Origin: Arcuatula senhousia
Taxonomy: Eukaryota; Mollusca; Bivalvia; Mytilida; Mytilidae
Reading direction: 5' to 3'
DNA: 64,000 bases
Assembly: GCA_963971305.1 (NCBI GenBank)
Contig: OZ020303.1
Coordinates: forward strand, 32,972,106-33,036,105
The notes under the pieces are model-generated. The model was not told where the DNA came from. It did not search any database and was given only the letters and a program-made list of their open reading frames with translations. This document shows, piece after piece, positions 1 to 13,000 of this stretch (its first letter is position 1; each line of letters opens with the position of its first letter). The translations under genes and the position numbers were made by a program.

Positions 1-344
1 AATCGCTATAAGTGAAATTACCGATTGTTTTGCAATAGTTTTCAATCTATCATTAGACAATAACATAAAAAAAACATATGCAGTTATGTTGGTCCTATAA
101 AGGGACATATAATCCTTAGAATGAATCTTCTTCCGAAAATGACTCTTTTCAGTGTGAGATGACCAGGTTGAGATGCGAGCGTGTGCAGCGATCTCACACT
201 GGTCAATTGACCAATAATAACCGACGGTACTGATATTGATCGATGATGTCGACCAATGGAATGCATTGTTATTTTAAACCTTCGGTCTTTAGAATGAAGT
301 CACCTAAGGTTTCAGAATTTAAAAATTAATTTCTTATGGAAGAA
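1..344. other. No gene seen
   Basis: AT-rich sequence with only short random ORFs. No domain, repeat boundary or RNA gene was recognised. Confidence 0.5.
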
Positions 345-638
345 ATAGGTACTTACACGCGTTCTTGGAAAACCGGCAATGATCTTTCACTCGTGATAGA
401 ATTTTTGGGGTCTTTTGACTCGTTCCACTGCGCTCCACTCGCAAAAAGACTGAAAAATTCTATCACTCGTGAAAGATCAGCCGGTCTTTTCCAAGAACTT
501 ATGTAAGAACCTACTCGTGATAGAATTTTTGGGGTCTTTTAACTCGTTCCGCTGCGCTCCACTCGCAAAAAGACTGAAAAATTCTATCACTCGTGAAAGA
601 TCAGCCGGTCTTTTCCAAGAACTTATGTAAGAACCTAT
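345..638. mobile_element. Small foldback DNA element with duplicated core
   Basis: The two ends are inverted copies of each other: ATAGGTNCTTACA, then GTTCTTGGAAAA, then a CCGGC/GATCTTTCAC segment. Inside, a roughly 125-bp unit containing an arm-loop-arm hairpin (GATAGAATTTTT against AAAAATTCTATC) occurs twice in direct orientation, starting near 388 and 513. The loop carries CTGCGCTCCACTCGC in both copies. There is no coding capacity. It is a non-autonomous foldback or MITE-like element of unknown superfamily, and no convincing target duplication was found. Confidence 0.7.
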
Positions 639-3239
639 AAATCTTAAAGCCGGCTAAAGCTAAAATCACTGTTTGGTAATTTTATTAGAACTCCCTTTTA
701 ACCTATGTGAATCTAAATGGGAAACTGTTTATATTTCATCTAGACAGTATTATAAAGCGAATTCGGTTTATTTCGCTTTTGATTATAACGATATATTACT
801 AACAGATAGATAAATAAGGTAATTTATTTGGGAAATTACAAGTCTACGACAGCTAATTATGGACTTGAAGGACTGAGCCAAGTCCGTAATGTCCTGATTA
901 CGCAAATTTTTGTTGCGGTTCGACTGAGAGTGAACAATTTTAGACTTTGGCCTACATCATTGCATTTGATGGTTGGTGAAAGGGTAAAAAATGTTTTTAT
1001 TTTTATTTTTCTGTATAAAGAAATCCCAGGTTTAGCTTAAAAATATAAATTTTGGAGACTTGCATCAACTTAACGAACATCTTTCATTTTCGTGAGAATC
1101 AAACAACGTTTTTAAAACAGCACGGCGGACGAGTTTTCGGAACAGGACACACAAATACAGAACAGATGCAAATATGTGACACAAGACGTAATGTTTACGC
1201 TTCGCGTACATAAGGATGTATTCTGGTCATGTTTCGGTCTCGCTGCTATCTGGTTTGGGAATAGCTTTACATTTAAAAAAAAATAAAAAAAAAATAATAT
1301 ACAATGGCATTGAATTCATAAAATACATTTATACCATATAATTGATGTTTATCAAGTAGTTTTGGAGCAAGTGATATGCCCTACATTTCTAGTGAATTCT
1401 GTTTTGATAGTTAAGGTTGAAGTAGAAAAAGTCATACTATGGTCGTAAAAATATCCACCAAGCAGTCATGCTTCTTAAAACATTTAAGTAGAGAAATGTT
1501 TCCAATAAAAATAAACAAAACAAATGTAGTTTCAACATCACGGTATAACCATCGAATGCAATAAAACAGAGAAAATATGCATCTTTTGGGTAAAAAATTA
1601 CCATAAAATGCATGAAATTTGGACAATACTTTCTTATACAGGTCGAAGATTCTACCTAATAAGGATAATGTTTACATCAAACTTTTGACCAATGGTTTTT
1701 GAGAGAATATAAATAACTTCGATCACCAACATGTGCTTTTTAAGAAATAATTCAAATGAAACTGACTTGCTGAACAAATGTTAAAAATGAGCGGTGAAAA
1801 AATTAGTTGGTCTATTTGCATCAATATCAGATAAAAAGTTAAGGTATTAAGGACATTAATTTTCCCCCGAGAAGCATTGACCAGTAGGGAGATTGAAGCG
1901 TTATGTTTACCTTTGTTATTGTCCATTGACCAATGCGCCGAATGAAAAAGAAGTCAAAATGTGGAACGTAATATAACTTTATAAGGAGAATTTACCCATG
2001 CCAAATAAAATAACGTTTAAAACAAAAAATATTTTGTATTGACGAAATATGAGCGATGAAGTTTAAGAACATATGTTTATGTAGAGAACTTTTCTATAAA
2101 AATAAGGAAAAAGTTTTATTATTTTCTCCCATTTGAAAGGTCAATTTTATAAAATTTTGATTGATTGATAGGTCAAACGAAATCTAGACGACTCGACCTG
2201 TTATAGTTACACATGAAAAATTTTTTTTCACTTTTAAACATTCATTTTTACTCTATATAGCTTTTAGAAAGTATAAAAAAAATCAAAAAGACTCTAAGTT
2301 GATTCTTTCCTTTAAGATTGCATGAAATGAGCAAAATCCTCAAAATTGATCATCTTTAAACATCCGTGACAAGGAAAATTGCACGGCAACCATTAATTTT
2401 CTTCATAAACAGTTTTCAGGGTCAAATTATTGCAAAGGTTTAGGTTAAAAAAGGTGTAATACTTAAAAATTTTGTATTTTCTCTTGACAAGAGAACATTC
2501 TTAAACGACAATTCTTGAAATTTTGTTTGTTATTAAAAGGATTTAAATATATAATTCAGTTTATAAGAGTGTTACTGTGTTGCTTGTTTGGTATGAGCAA
2601 TTGCGTTGTTGTCCAAATACGAAAACAAATATATCTCATCTTGCTTCCAATTAACGACGACACCAATAAATGAAAATAACAATTATAGGTATTATCAAAC
2701 TCAGGCTTTTCAGTTTGTCCCTCGGACGTCAATATATTACTGATTTCTTAAATGTTTGTCTCAGACTTCAATTCGCTCTATCATTGTTAATATAATAATA
2801 CACTGAATAGTATGCAATTGAAACGTGTTTGCATTAAAGTCAGACATATTTCCATTTCATATGGATTGAAAACGACAAAATTGTTAATTTCCATTATTTC
2901 CACCAATCCAGGGCTTAAATCGTTATCTTATCTAATAATTCTGATGTGCATATGGTTCTTCTAATGCATTTGCAATAGCATTGGTCAATTATGTAACAAT
3001 AAAAATGAGACTGTTCAACAAGTTGTATTCAAGTAACCCTTTGTGATATGCAAAGTTCTAAAATAAGAGTTAAAATTGTGAGTTTTGTTACAGCCAGAAA
3101 CCGAAATTGTCACATCGAAAAATCCGATCTTACACCGAGACTGTCGCCCATATTTAGAAAATGAAATAACATGGTTGTGTTGATGGTCAAGTAGAGTTAA
3201 TTAAGCACGTGGCAGTGGTAAAATTTCTAAGTGAGATCT
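639..3239. other. AT-rich intergenic sequence, no gene seen
   Basis: About 2.6 kb with no recognisable coding region. A slightly more GC-rich patch at about 1,110-1,260 stands out from its surroundings but has no long reading frame and matches nothing else in the window. A poly-A tract follows at about 1,275-1,297. Confidence 0.45.
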
Positions 3240-3620
3240 TTAGCAAAAGGAGAGGTCGGCAACAGCGTTAAGCATGTGGGTAAAAGTCCACCAAAACGCG
3301 TTCCTATATTTGTAATCCAGCTCTTCCAAGAAGCGACTGGCATGTATCCCTCGTATGTTTGGACGGGATATCACCCTGCATACCGGGTCACAAGGCTTTG
3401 CTAAATTTAACCATAATAAAGCAACGTGTTCGGTTAAAAACACCACATCAAAGAACACTGTTGTATGTTTCTATCTGAACGAAGTCAGGACCATTGCGAT
3501 CTTCAATTTCTCTGGGATGTCTTTGCCTTGTTTTGTCTTTTCTTATTGGATATTTGAGATTGAATCAACCCAGTTCGGTGGTTTTCTTCTTACCTTTATT
3601 TTCTTATTTGAATTTCAAAA
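3240..3620 (+). repeat. Fragments of two dispersed repeats
   Basis: Positions 3,250-3,360 resemble the head of the SINE-like family seen in full at about 15,215-15,320, sharing GGTAAAAGTCCAC and AAGCGACTGG. Positions about 3,513-3,610 resemble 16,160-16,245, sharing CCTTGTTTTGTCTTTTCT and ATTTGAGATTGA. Neither part is coding. ORFs here on both strands are overlapping chance frames. Confidence 0.5.
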
Positions 3621-4113
3621 AATCATCAATTTTACTGTGCTTTGATAAGATTTATAAGCACGACCAAAAAGTTTTTATTAAAACGGTACATGCTCCTACC
3701 CCATCCCCACCTTTGTTTGTTACTGTTGTGTACGTTTGAACGTTTTAGTTCTAAAGAAGGTTAAATATATATTATCGATGAACATACAGCTGTCAATAGT
3801 ATATAGTCTGCGTTGACCATTGTTGTTGCCATTCATCAAAGAATATTCATCAGTCACTATTTGTTTACATCATCTGTCTCATGAAGACAATAAATAAGCT
3901 CTCAATGCCAAGTTATATATTGGGTCATGTTCTTATAATCAAACTTATTTTCAATTAGGTATAATACCTTGTACTAAGCAGAATAGCACGGACAATCAGA
4001 TTAAATCCAATATCATCTACGAAGACGTAATATAAAGTAAGATGGACGTTCTGTAATCCTTATTGCGTTTTGATCATCACTAGGTTCAATGTTTCATTTT
4101 GTATATGCCTTTT
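3621..4113. other. No gene seen
   Basis: AT-rich spacer without recognisable repeats or coding signal. Confidence 0.4.
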
Positions 4114-4543
4114 CTGTTTTTTTTTGTCGGGTCAGTGCTCAGTCCACAGAGCGACCAAGTGTGTACCCTAGGTGGCTGAATAGGGTGGTCCTCGTCCGCG
4201 GGGGTTGTCAGGTCTATAATACGGAAACCCTGACCATCGACCATAGTGGGCCAACGATTGTGGAGAGTGCCACGCTTCATGCACGTAAAAGACCCCTTTG
4301 TGGACCGCCAAGTAGTGCACCACATAGGCTAAATTTTCCGTTCCTACCCACCTCTCCCCTTTTCATGATGTTCTTCAAAATTTACCGGTCCTTTGTTTCC
4401 CACCCCAACCCCATATTTCATTTATCATCATCATTTCATGTTCATTTTATCACCCATTTCATGTTCATCGCCTGTAAAATAACCTATATAATGTTGCCAG
4501 GCGTAAAACACCAACTCACTCACTCTCTCACTGTTTTCTTTTG
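4114..4543 (+). mobile_element. SINE-like retroposon, copy A1, with target duplication
   Basis: The body starts at GTCGGGTCAGTGCTCAG (about 4,126) and ends in a simple ACTC-type tail at about 4,515-4,530. It is flanked by a 13-bp direct repeat matching at 12 of 13 positions (CTGTTTTTTTTTG at 4,114-4,126; CTGTTTTCTTTTG at 4,531-4,543), as expected for target-primed retroposition. A full second copy lies at about 36,785-37,204. The 162-residue ORF across it is not conserved between the copies and is treated as spurious. I could not find a tRNA-like A/B box, so the head type is unknown and SINE is the best label rather than a proven one. Confidence 0.65.
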
Positions 4544-4580
4544 TGATCTGGGTGTGTCATTTTCTGAGTTATGGTAGATC

Positions 4581-4870
4581 TAGATTTTAACAGTTGTATC
4601 TTGATGTTGTTTATGTGTCGAATAACATGTACTGCCAGACGTGGCAACTCCAAAAAAATCCGTTCCGTCCCACTTCTCTTTTCCAGTGGTCTTCAAAATA
4701 TACTGTCAGACAGTTGTGTTGTTTCTATCTACCCCCTCACCCCTTCCCCAAACAATTCATGATCATTTCATGTTGATTTTAGTTCATGACCGATATAAAG
4801 TCACTATGTACTATATAATGTTGTTAAGACTTAAAACACTTATTCATTCTTTTACTCACTAGCTCACAAA
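4581..4870 (+). repeat. Degenerate 3' half of the same SINE-like family
   Basis: This repeats the distal half of the element just upstream: the CCCACTTCTC stretch, the GTGGTCTTCAAAAT-like stretch, a TTCATG-rich segment, and a tail of TTAAAACAC followed by ACTCACT. It is more diverged than the 4.1-kb and 36.8-kb copies and lacks the head. Confidence 0.5.
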
Positions 4871-5734
4871 AAGTGCATTCCTCTGAATTCAAATTTGGAT
4901 CAGAGTAATTTCATTACTTACGAACATAGACCTTTCGTGCCTAGGTGGAACATAGGCCACTGATGGTACGCCTCCATTCTGTTATGTTTTTGGCCATTCT
5001 GTCTAGGTCTTGCCATAAGTATCCTTGGGATCAGAGCAGGACATCAAAAATGGAAATGAAGATGTATAGGTCTTACATTAAGAAAACCTACTAATTCCAT
5101 AACACGACAAGCTTTGAATTGGAATCAACCTGGCAAATAAGAGTTAGACGACCTAGAAATACACGGAGAAAAAACACAACCCAAAAGAGAGTAGTATTCA
5201 TACCACCAGTATAAAACCCATTTTAACTTTCTTTGTCATTTTGCCTCGCCGTCTTTTCCCCTGCATCATGCTGCATGACTATCTAACATGTAATTCACGT
5301 ATAAACTTTTCATTTTGCAATAAAATCTCGTTGAAGCCATCTTCACTTTTTCTTTAGCACAAAATTATTGGAAAAATCAGGAAGTGGTTTAGCTTGGAAA
5401 TTATTTCTTAATATTTTTACCCTATCTTAATTGTTATGTCAAGTTACAAGGAAGACTCTACCAAATTACTAAATCGTCTGACTAAAGGTTTGGTTCTTTT
5501 GTCACAAATCTTGGCAATAACGGGTTCTGATAAAGATTTTTCCTCCCAAGAATACTAGCTTGAATTTAATCATCTAGTGTTGAAATGAAAGATTTAAAAT
5601 GTCAGTTAACATATCTGCTTAAAATCCTTAAAGTTCAGTTTGTCTTTCAAATAAGTTGGTCCGCTATGCGAACATTGTAGCTTGAACATGGTTTCATGAA
5701 GTTTGTTATTTTCAGATTGCTGCATATCCCCGCG
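4871..5734. other. No gene seen
   Basis: About 860 bp of AT-rich sequence without a recognisable gene or clear repeat. Confidence 0.4.
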
Positions 5735-6370
5735 CAGTTCAGTTCTGTATTACAAATAACCTATGAGGAATTGTATGGCAAATGAATAGTGTGTCCTTAA
5801 GCTACTTATGCAGCCTGCTCCCTAGGAGTATTATCAAAATTTCGAAACCTTTGGCAGAATCTAAATCCGTATTGCAACTATTGTGCAAAGTTTCGGTTCC
5901 GTATTCCTACTGACTCGGGAGGAGTTGCGCAAAGAAGGAATAATGTGCCCTAAAGCTACCTTTGTCGCCAAGCCCCTAGGGGCCATTTCAAAATTCCTAA
6001 ACCTTCAGCACAATCCACATCAATGTGGAGCAAGGTTTTGGTTCCGTATTCCCCAAAACCTAGAAAGAGTGGCGTGACGGGAGACAAATATGTCCTTAGG
6101 CTACCTATGCATCCAAGCCCCTAGGGCCGGTATTCTTCGGCACTCTCTACATCCATAATGTAACTACTGAGCCAAGTTTCGGTTGCGTATTCCTAATAAT
6201 CTGGGAGGAGTTGCGTGACACGAAGGGAAAATGTGCCCTTAGGACACCTATGCAGCGCAGCCCCTATGGGCATTATAAATATTCCATGACCTTCAAAAAC
6301 ATTTAGCACAGTTCCCACCCATAATGCAATCAATCACCAAAGTTTCATCTCTCTACTTCCAGTGGCTTCA
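5735..6370 (+). repeat. Four-copy tandem repeat, unit about 142-153 bp
   Basis: Successive units start near 5,789, 5,942, 6,089 and 6,231 with TGTGYCCTWA. Each contains a GCYCCTAGG-like segment, a run resembling CAAAGTTTCGGTTCCGTATTCC, and GGGAGGAGTTGCG. The copies are diverged by substitutions and small indels, so the array is old. The 64-residue ORF at 5,883-6,077 lies within it and is not conserved between units. Confidence 0.7.
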
Positions 6371-6489
6371 TATAATATCCTGGATATAAACGCTATACGT
6401 ACGTACGTAAATCGAACAGTAAAACATTATCCCACGCTTTCGCTAGCACAGGGATAATTAATTTCTTTCAACAAACAATAATTAGTATT

Positions 6490-6639
6490 TTTTCTGTATT
6501 TTTTAATCACACCTGGTCTGGTCCATGTGAGCTATTGCCGTCATTTGGTGTCCGTTAACAATTTTCAAAAATCTTCTCTGAAACTTTATGTAAAACAATC
6601 ACAAAAGTCTACATAAGGTCGAAGTTGGCAGGGGGTAAC
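6490..6639. repeat. Host repeat that served as target of the 21.9-kb element (left part)
   Basis: Positions 6,600-6,639 match the repeat unit seen at 34,490-34,560 (ACAAAAGTCT, then GGTCGAAGTTG). Positions 6,505-6,575 match, in reverse orientation, the terminal segment seen at about 14,850-14,905 (GCAATAGCT and CATGGACC). The right part of the interrupted unit resumes at 28,568. Confidence 0.7.
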
Positions 6640-6645
6640 GGGCCT
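6640..6645. repeat. Left target-site duplication (GGGCCT) of the 21.9-kb element
   Basis: GGGCCT lies immediately before the left terminus TGTGACAACCG. The same six bases follow the right terminus CGGTTGTTACA at 28,568-28,573. Confidence 0.85.
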
Positions 6646-6944
6646 TGTGACAACCGTTATTGTAATAACAACCGTTATTGTAATAAAAAAAATTATATGA
6701 ATTAAAAGTGATTTTTTTTATTTTACGCGAAGGAATTAATTGTAACTAAGATATTATCACAAAAACTAATTGAATATTTTAACTAATTATGAAAATAATT
6801 AACATTTAAAAACAGTTTATTACAATAACAGTTGTTATCACAATAACGGTTGGCATGCTCAACCGTTATTGTAATAAACTTTTTTAAATCGTAAAATTTA
6901 AATTTTTGTATTAATTTTACTTCTTAGTTGAAGTCAAAATATAT
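6646..6944 (+). repeat. Left terminal inverted repeat of the 21.9-kb element
   Basis: About 299 bp and roughly 90% identical by eye to the reverse complement of 28,272-28,567. The extreme end holds two tandem copies of the motif CAACCGTTATTGTAATAA. An inverted pair of the same motif, around the core GGTTGGCATGCTCAACC, sits at about 6,815-6,880. The inner limit is the shared GAAGTCAAAATAT. Confidence 0.88.
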
Positions 6945-7003
6945 TTCTGGATTGCTAAATACCGATGTCAGTTGTTATTATTACTATTAAAACCAAGAAA
7001 TGT
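6941..7003 (-). pseudogene. Short 3' tail remnant of a Penelope-like element
   Basis: Positions 6,941-6,998 match the reverse complement of 27,069-27,125, the extreme 3' tail of the RT-bearing element at the other end (shared GTTGTTATTATTACTATT). It therefore occupies the mirror position of the right-hand RT fragment, between terminal repeat and array, with the RT part missing on this side. Confidence 0.7.
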
Positions 7004-10000
7004 CTTTGAAGTTTTTATTACAATAACGGTTGACGGCCGAAATCTCTATTGTGACAACAACCGTTATGGTAACAAACTTTTTCAATCAATCTTATTTCGT
7101 CTTCACAACATCTTAAATGACTTTTTGTCGCTGAAAATTGGTATTTTAATTTTAAATAGTTATTTTCTATATTTTCGAACAAATTTCAGAAATTAAGATT
7201 TTTACTTACAATTTTGGCTAAGTGTCCGATATGTTCTGAAAATATGAATATATTGTCTGAAATGGATATAGATGATCCACTAGTACTTGAATATACTAAT
7301 CAATTCATATTTATGTCATTCGAGTCAGTTTTTAACAAAATATGTCTTTGAAGTTTTTATCACAATAACGGTTGACGGCCGAAATCCTTATTGTAACAAC
7401 AACCGTTATGGTAATAAACTTTTTTAATCAATCTTATTTTGTCTTTAAAACATCCTTAATGACCTATAGTCACGGAAAATCGGCATTATAGTCTTTTTAA
7501 ACAGTTTTCCTTTATTTTCGAACCAATTTAAGAAATTACGATTGTTTTCTTACAATTTGCCTTAGTGTCCGATACATTATGAAAAGAATAAATATATTAT
7601 CTGAGATGGATAAAGATGATCTACTAATACTTCAATATACAAATTGGTTCATATTTTAGACATTTTGAGTCACTTCTTAACGAAATATGTCTTTAAAGTT
7701 TTTATTACAATAACGGTTGACGGCCGAAATCCTTATTGTAACAACAACCGTTATCCCAGTTAGCACAAAAATGTTATTATAATATCAAATAAATATTTTC
7801 ACTTTTGTCAGAATGATGTTAGAAAAAACATTTTTATGACGTTCAAGTGTATGGTTGGGATTATATCAGTATAATGTTTGTTTCAAACTTTTCAAAAAAC
7901 ATTTTTATGACATTTTCAGAAAACATTTTTTGGACGTTTTTTCTGATATTGTTTGGATGCAAAAATTTTTATGTTTTTTTGTAAATGTTTATCTGATGTT
8001 TAATATATTGTTTTGTTTATGTCAACAAAATATAACTTTCTAACATTTGAAGAAACCATTCTGAGATATTCTTATAAACATTTTCTTGATATTTTCTCTG
8101 ATGTTAGATTGATGTTATGATACAATGTTTTTTAAAAACATTTTCATGACATTTTCTCTGATGTTATATTGATGATATGTTAGAATGATTTTTAGAAAAC
8201 ATTTTTCAAATGTTTCAACTTATAGTAAGAAAATGTTTTATGGAAACATTATATCAACATAACGATAAAATATTTTGTGGATGATGAAATGAAAATGTTT
8301 TCATGACATTTTTTTCATATGTGTAATTGATGTTTTTTGTTAAACATTTGTTTAACATTGAGCTAAAACATGTTTTAAAAGCATCCAGCTGACATTTTCA
8401 TTTTTTTTTAGGCTTTATATATCCGTCGTTTGCCTTTAATACGCCATTATTAATATTCTTAGCTGTAATAAGAATGCCTTCTTGTTGATCATTCTATTTT
8501 CTGTGTATTCCCTTTTTTTTACTTTGGGTCTATTAACCTTTTGGCTAGATACTCTATTGCGAATCCTTAATAATCAAAACATGTGTCGGTATGAATTGTG
8601 TTTAGATCGATTACCCTAAAAATCCATTTTCTTTAGAATTTGATACAATAAAATAAACTAGATACAACTGTTTTTAACTTGCAATTCCATAATAGTTAAA
8701 AAAAATCACACAAAACGAAACGGTCAGGTCCAAAAGCATGTACATGTAAGTTCACTATGTATTTCGTTCATTATGTTCATTTCTTGTAAGTTCATCATCC
8801 CGGAATCATCAGTCTTCAGTCTCGTATATCTTGTTCCTTTTCCACCTTCTGTAAAACATAAAGAAGAAAACAACAATCGGCAAACTAATTTTCCTTCTTT
8901 CAACGCAACATAATGGTCAATTATATATTATAATTGTCATGCAATATTTGATATAGAAATTCAGACGAAAACTTGTTTCATGCATACAAGAATGCTTTTA
9001 ATTTTTTATTAATAGAATATGTGTATGTACTGTGCATCATCTATTTATAAAAGATAATTTAAAAAAATATTAGTATAACTTACATTTGATAACAGCATCA
9101 TAAAAAGCAGTCTTTGAAAAGTTTTTTCTTTATGATCCTACATCTGCTCCTTCTTAATATACACAATCTTGGATAGTTTCACCTTCTTACAAATCTCACT
9201 GTAAAACAAAATTAATTTGATAACCCCCTTTAATTTTCTTCCGAAGTGAACGTAGACTTGATCAAAATAAATGTGTTACAACATTTGAAAATTATAGAAC
9301 TGTATTCATCAGTGTTCATGGTACATTAAGACTCGAAAGTTGAAAATTACAAAATTATTAATATAACATGTATAACAAATACAGACTTTAATCATATAAT
9401 CAACGTTCAATTAAAAGGAAAAATAAATCATACTTACATGTTAATTCTCAAAGAATTCCAAAAAGACTTTATGTAAAAAGCGCCTGTGTGTAAATGCAAT
9501 AAGGAAATGACCAAAGTTCAAGTATCTTGTTAACGTGAAACTCAGCTGGAAGTCTTGTGTGGTGGTAATACAACCATGACCATGGCATGAACTCTGACAT
9601 TGATTAATTGCAGATGGTGTAATTTTCAATAAAGATTAAGATATCAAAACAAAATATTTTGTCATTTAGTCATTTAGTCAAAATGGGATTGTACTTTATG
9701 AAATGTTTTGTATATTATGTGTATAATTATTTAAATTATATTTAAAATAATGTCTAATGGATTAAAATTGATAGTCATGTTATTAATTAAAAAAAAAAAC
9801 TTTTGTGTTTTATTAAACAACTTTTGTGGTTTTTAACATTTAACTTTTTCAATGCTGGTCATTTAATTTAAAATCATTACTAGATACAGAAAACAAGTTA
9901 TATATTTTTTTTTATTTTAAACCAATTAACATAATTTAGCAAATAATGCAAGTTAATTTTTTAGCATAATATGGGCCATTAATTGTTCATAAACGTATGT

Positions 10001-13000
10001 TGGTATCTAAGATGTGACCCAATGATAGCCCATTAGGAACAATCCAACTGTTGGCGACCAATAACTGGGCCACATGTCAAAATATGTCTTTGAAGTTTTT
10101 ATTACAATAACGGTTGACGGCCGAAATCCTTATTGTAACAACAACCGTTATGGTAATAAACTTTTTTAATCAATCTTATTTTGTCTTTAAAACATCTTAA
10201 ATGACTTATAGTCACGGAAAATCGGCATTATAGTCTTTTTAAACAGTTTTCATTTATTTTCGAACCAATATAAGAAATTAAGATTTTTTTCTTACAATTT
10301 TGACTAAGTGTCCGATTATTTGAAAATACGAATACATTGTCTGAAATGGATATATATGATCTACTAGTACATGAATATACTAATTGATTCATATTTAAGA
10401 CATTTTGAGTCAATTCTAAACAAAATACGTCTTTGAAGTTTTTATTACAATAACGGTTGACGGCCGAAATCCTTATTGTAACAACAACCGTTATGGTAAC
10501 AAACTTTTTCAATCAAGCTTGTTTTCTCTTTAAACATCCTAAATGACACATAGTTGCCGAAAATTGGTATTTCAGTGAATTTAAACAGTTATTTTCAATA
10601 TTTCGAACAAATTTCAGAAATTAAGATTTTTTCTTACAATTTTGGTTGAGTGTCCGATATGTTCTGAAAATATGAATATATTGTCTGAAATGGATATAGA
10701 TGATCCACTAGTACTTGAATATACTAATCAATTCATATTTATGTCATTCGAGTCACTTTTTAACAAAATATGTCTTTGAAGTTTTTATCACAATAACGGT
10801 TGACGGCCGAAATCCTTATTGTAACAACAACCGTTATGGTAATAAACTTTTTTAATCAATCTTATTTTGTCTTTAAAACATCCTTAATGACCTATAGTCA
10901 CGGAAAATCGGCATTATAGTCTTTTTAAACAGTTTTCCTTTATTTTCGAACCAATTTAAGAAATTACGATTGTTTTCTTACAATTTGCCTTAGTGTCCGA
11001 TACATTATGAAAAGAATAAATATATTATCTGAGATGGATAAAGATGATCTACTAATACTTCAATATACAAATTGGTTCATATTTTAGACATTTTGAGTCA
11101 CTTCTTAACGAAATATGTCTTTAAAGTTTTTATTACAATAACGGTTGACGGCCGAAATCCTTATTGTAACAACAACCGTTATATGGTAATAAACTTTTTA
11201 AATCAATCTCATTTTGTCTTTAAAACATCTTAAATGACTTATAGTCACGGGAACTCGGCATTATAGTCTTTTTAAACAGTTTTCCTGTATTTTCGAACCA
11301 ATTTAAGAAATTACGATTTTTTTCTTACAATTTTGACTTAGTGTCCGATATATTCTGAAAAGAATAAATATATTTCCTGAAATGGATAGAGATGATCTAC
11401 TAGTACTTCAATATTCTAACTGGTTCATATTTAAGTCATTTCGAGTCACTTTTTAACAAAATATGTCTTTGAAGTTTTTATTACAATAACGGTTGACGGC
11501 CGAAATCCTTATTGTAACAACAACCGTTATGGTAATAAACTTTTTTAATCAATCTTATTTTGTCTTTAAAACATCTTAAATGACTTATAGTCACGGAAAA
11601 TCGGCATTATAGTCTTTTTAAACAGTTTTCATTTATTTTCGAACCAATATAAGAAATTAAGATTTTTTTCTTACAATTTTGACTAAGTGTCCGATTATTT
11701 GAAAATACGAATACATTGTCTGAAATGGATATATATGATCTACTAGTACATGAATATACTAATTGATTCATATTTAAGACATTTTGAGTCAATTCTAAAC
11801 AAAATACGTCTTTGAAGTTTTTATTACAATAACGGTTGACGGCCGAAATCCTTATTGTAACAACAACCGTTATGGTAACAAACTTTTTCAATCAAGCTTG
11901 TTTTCTCTTTAAACATCCTAAATGACACATAGTTGCCGAAAATTGGTATTTCAGTGAATTTAAACAGTTATTTTCAATATTTCGAACAAATTTCAGAAAT
12001 TAAGATTTTTTCTTACAATTTTGGTTGGGTGTCCGATATGTTCTGAAAATATGAATATATTGTCTGAAATGGATATAGATGATCTACTAGTACTTGAATA
12101 TATTAATTCATTCATATTTAAGTCTTATTGAGTCACTTCTTAACAAAATATGTCTTTGAATGTTTTATTACAATAACGGTTGACGACCAAAATCCTTATT
12201 GTAACAACAACCGTTATGGTAATAAACATTTTTATTCAATGTTATTTTGTCTTTAAAACATCCTAAATGACTTATAGTCACGGAAAATCTGCATTTAAGT
12301 CTTTTTAAACAGTTTTCCTGTATTTTTGAACCAATTTAAGAAATTAAGATTTTTTTCTTACAATTTTGACTAAGTGTCCGATATATTTTGAAAATACGAA
12401 TATATTGTCTGAAATGGATATAGATGATCTACTAGTACTTGAATATACTAATTCATTCAAATTTAAGTCATTTTGAGTCACTTCTTAACGAAATATGTCT
12501 TTGAAGTTTTTATTACAATAACGGTTGACGACCGAAATCCTTATTGTAACAACACTCGTTATGGTAATAAACTTTTTTAATCAATCTTATTTTGTCTTAA
12601 AAACATCCTAAATGACTTATAGTCACGGAAAATCTTCATTTAAATCTTCTTAAGCAGTTTTCCTTTATTTTCGAACCAATTTAAGAAATTAAGATTTTTT
12701 TCTTACAATTTTGACTAAGTGTCCGATATATTTTGAAAATACGAATATATTGTCTGAAATGGATATATATGATCTACTAGTACATGAATATACTTATTCA
12801 TTCATATTTAAGTCATTTTGAGTCACTTCTTAACAAAATATGTCTTAGGAGTTTTTATTACAATAACGGTTGACGACCGAAATCCTTATTGTAACAACAA
12901 CCGTTATGGTAATAAACTTTTTTAATCAATCATATTTTGTCTTTAAAATATCTTAAATGATTTATAGTCACGGAAAATCGGCATTATAGTCTTTTTAAAC

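Noticed and set aside
4089..4577. 162-residue ORF, the longest in the first 27 kb
   Set aside because: It spans the SINE-like element, and the equivalent element at 36.8 kb has a different, shorter frame.
5883..6077. 64-residue ORF with a bacterial-like start
   Set aside because: It lies within a diverged tandem repeat, and the frame is not kept in the other units.
10228..11891. Two identical 94-residue minus-strand ORFs suggesting a duplicated small gene
   Set aside because: They lie across monomer hairpins, are identical because the DNA is a 1,379-bp repeat, and other monomers break the frame.
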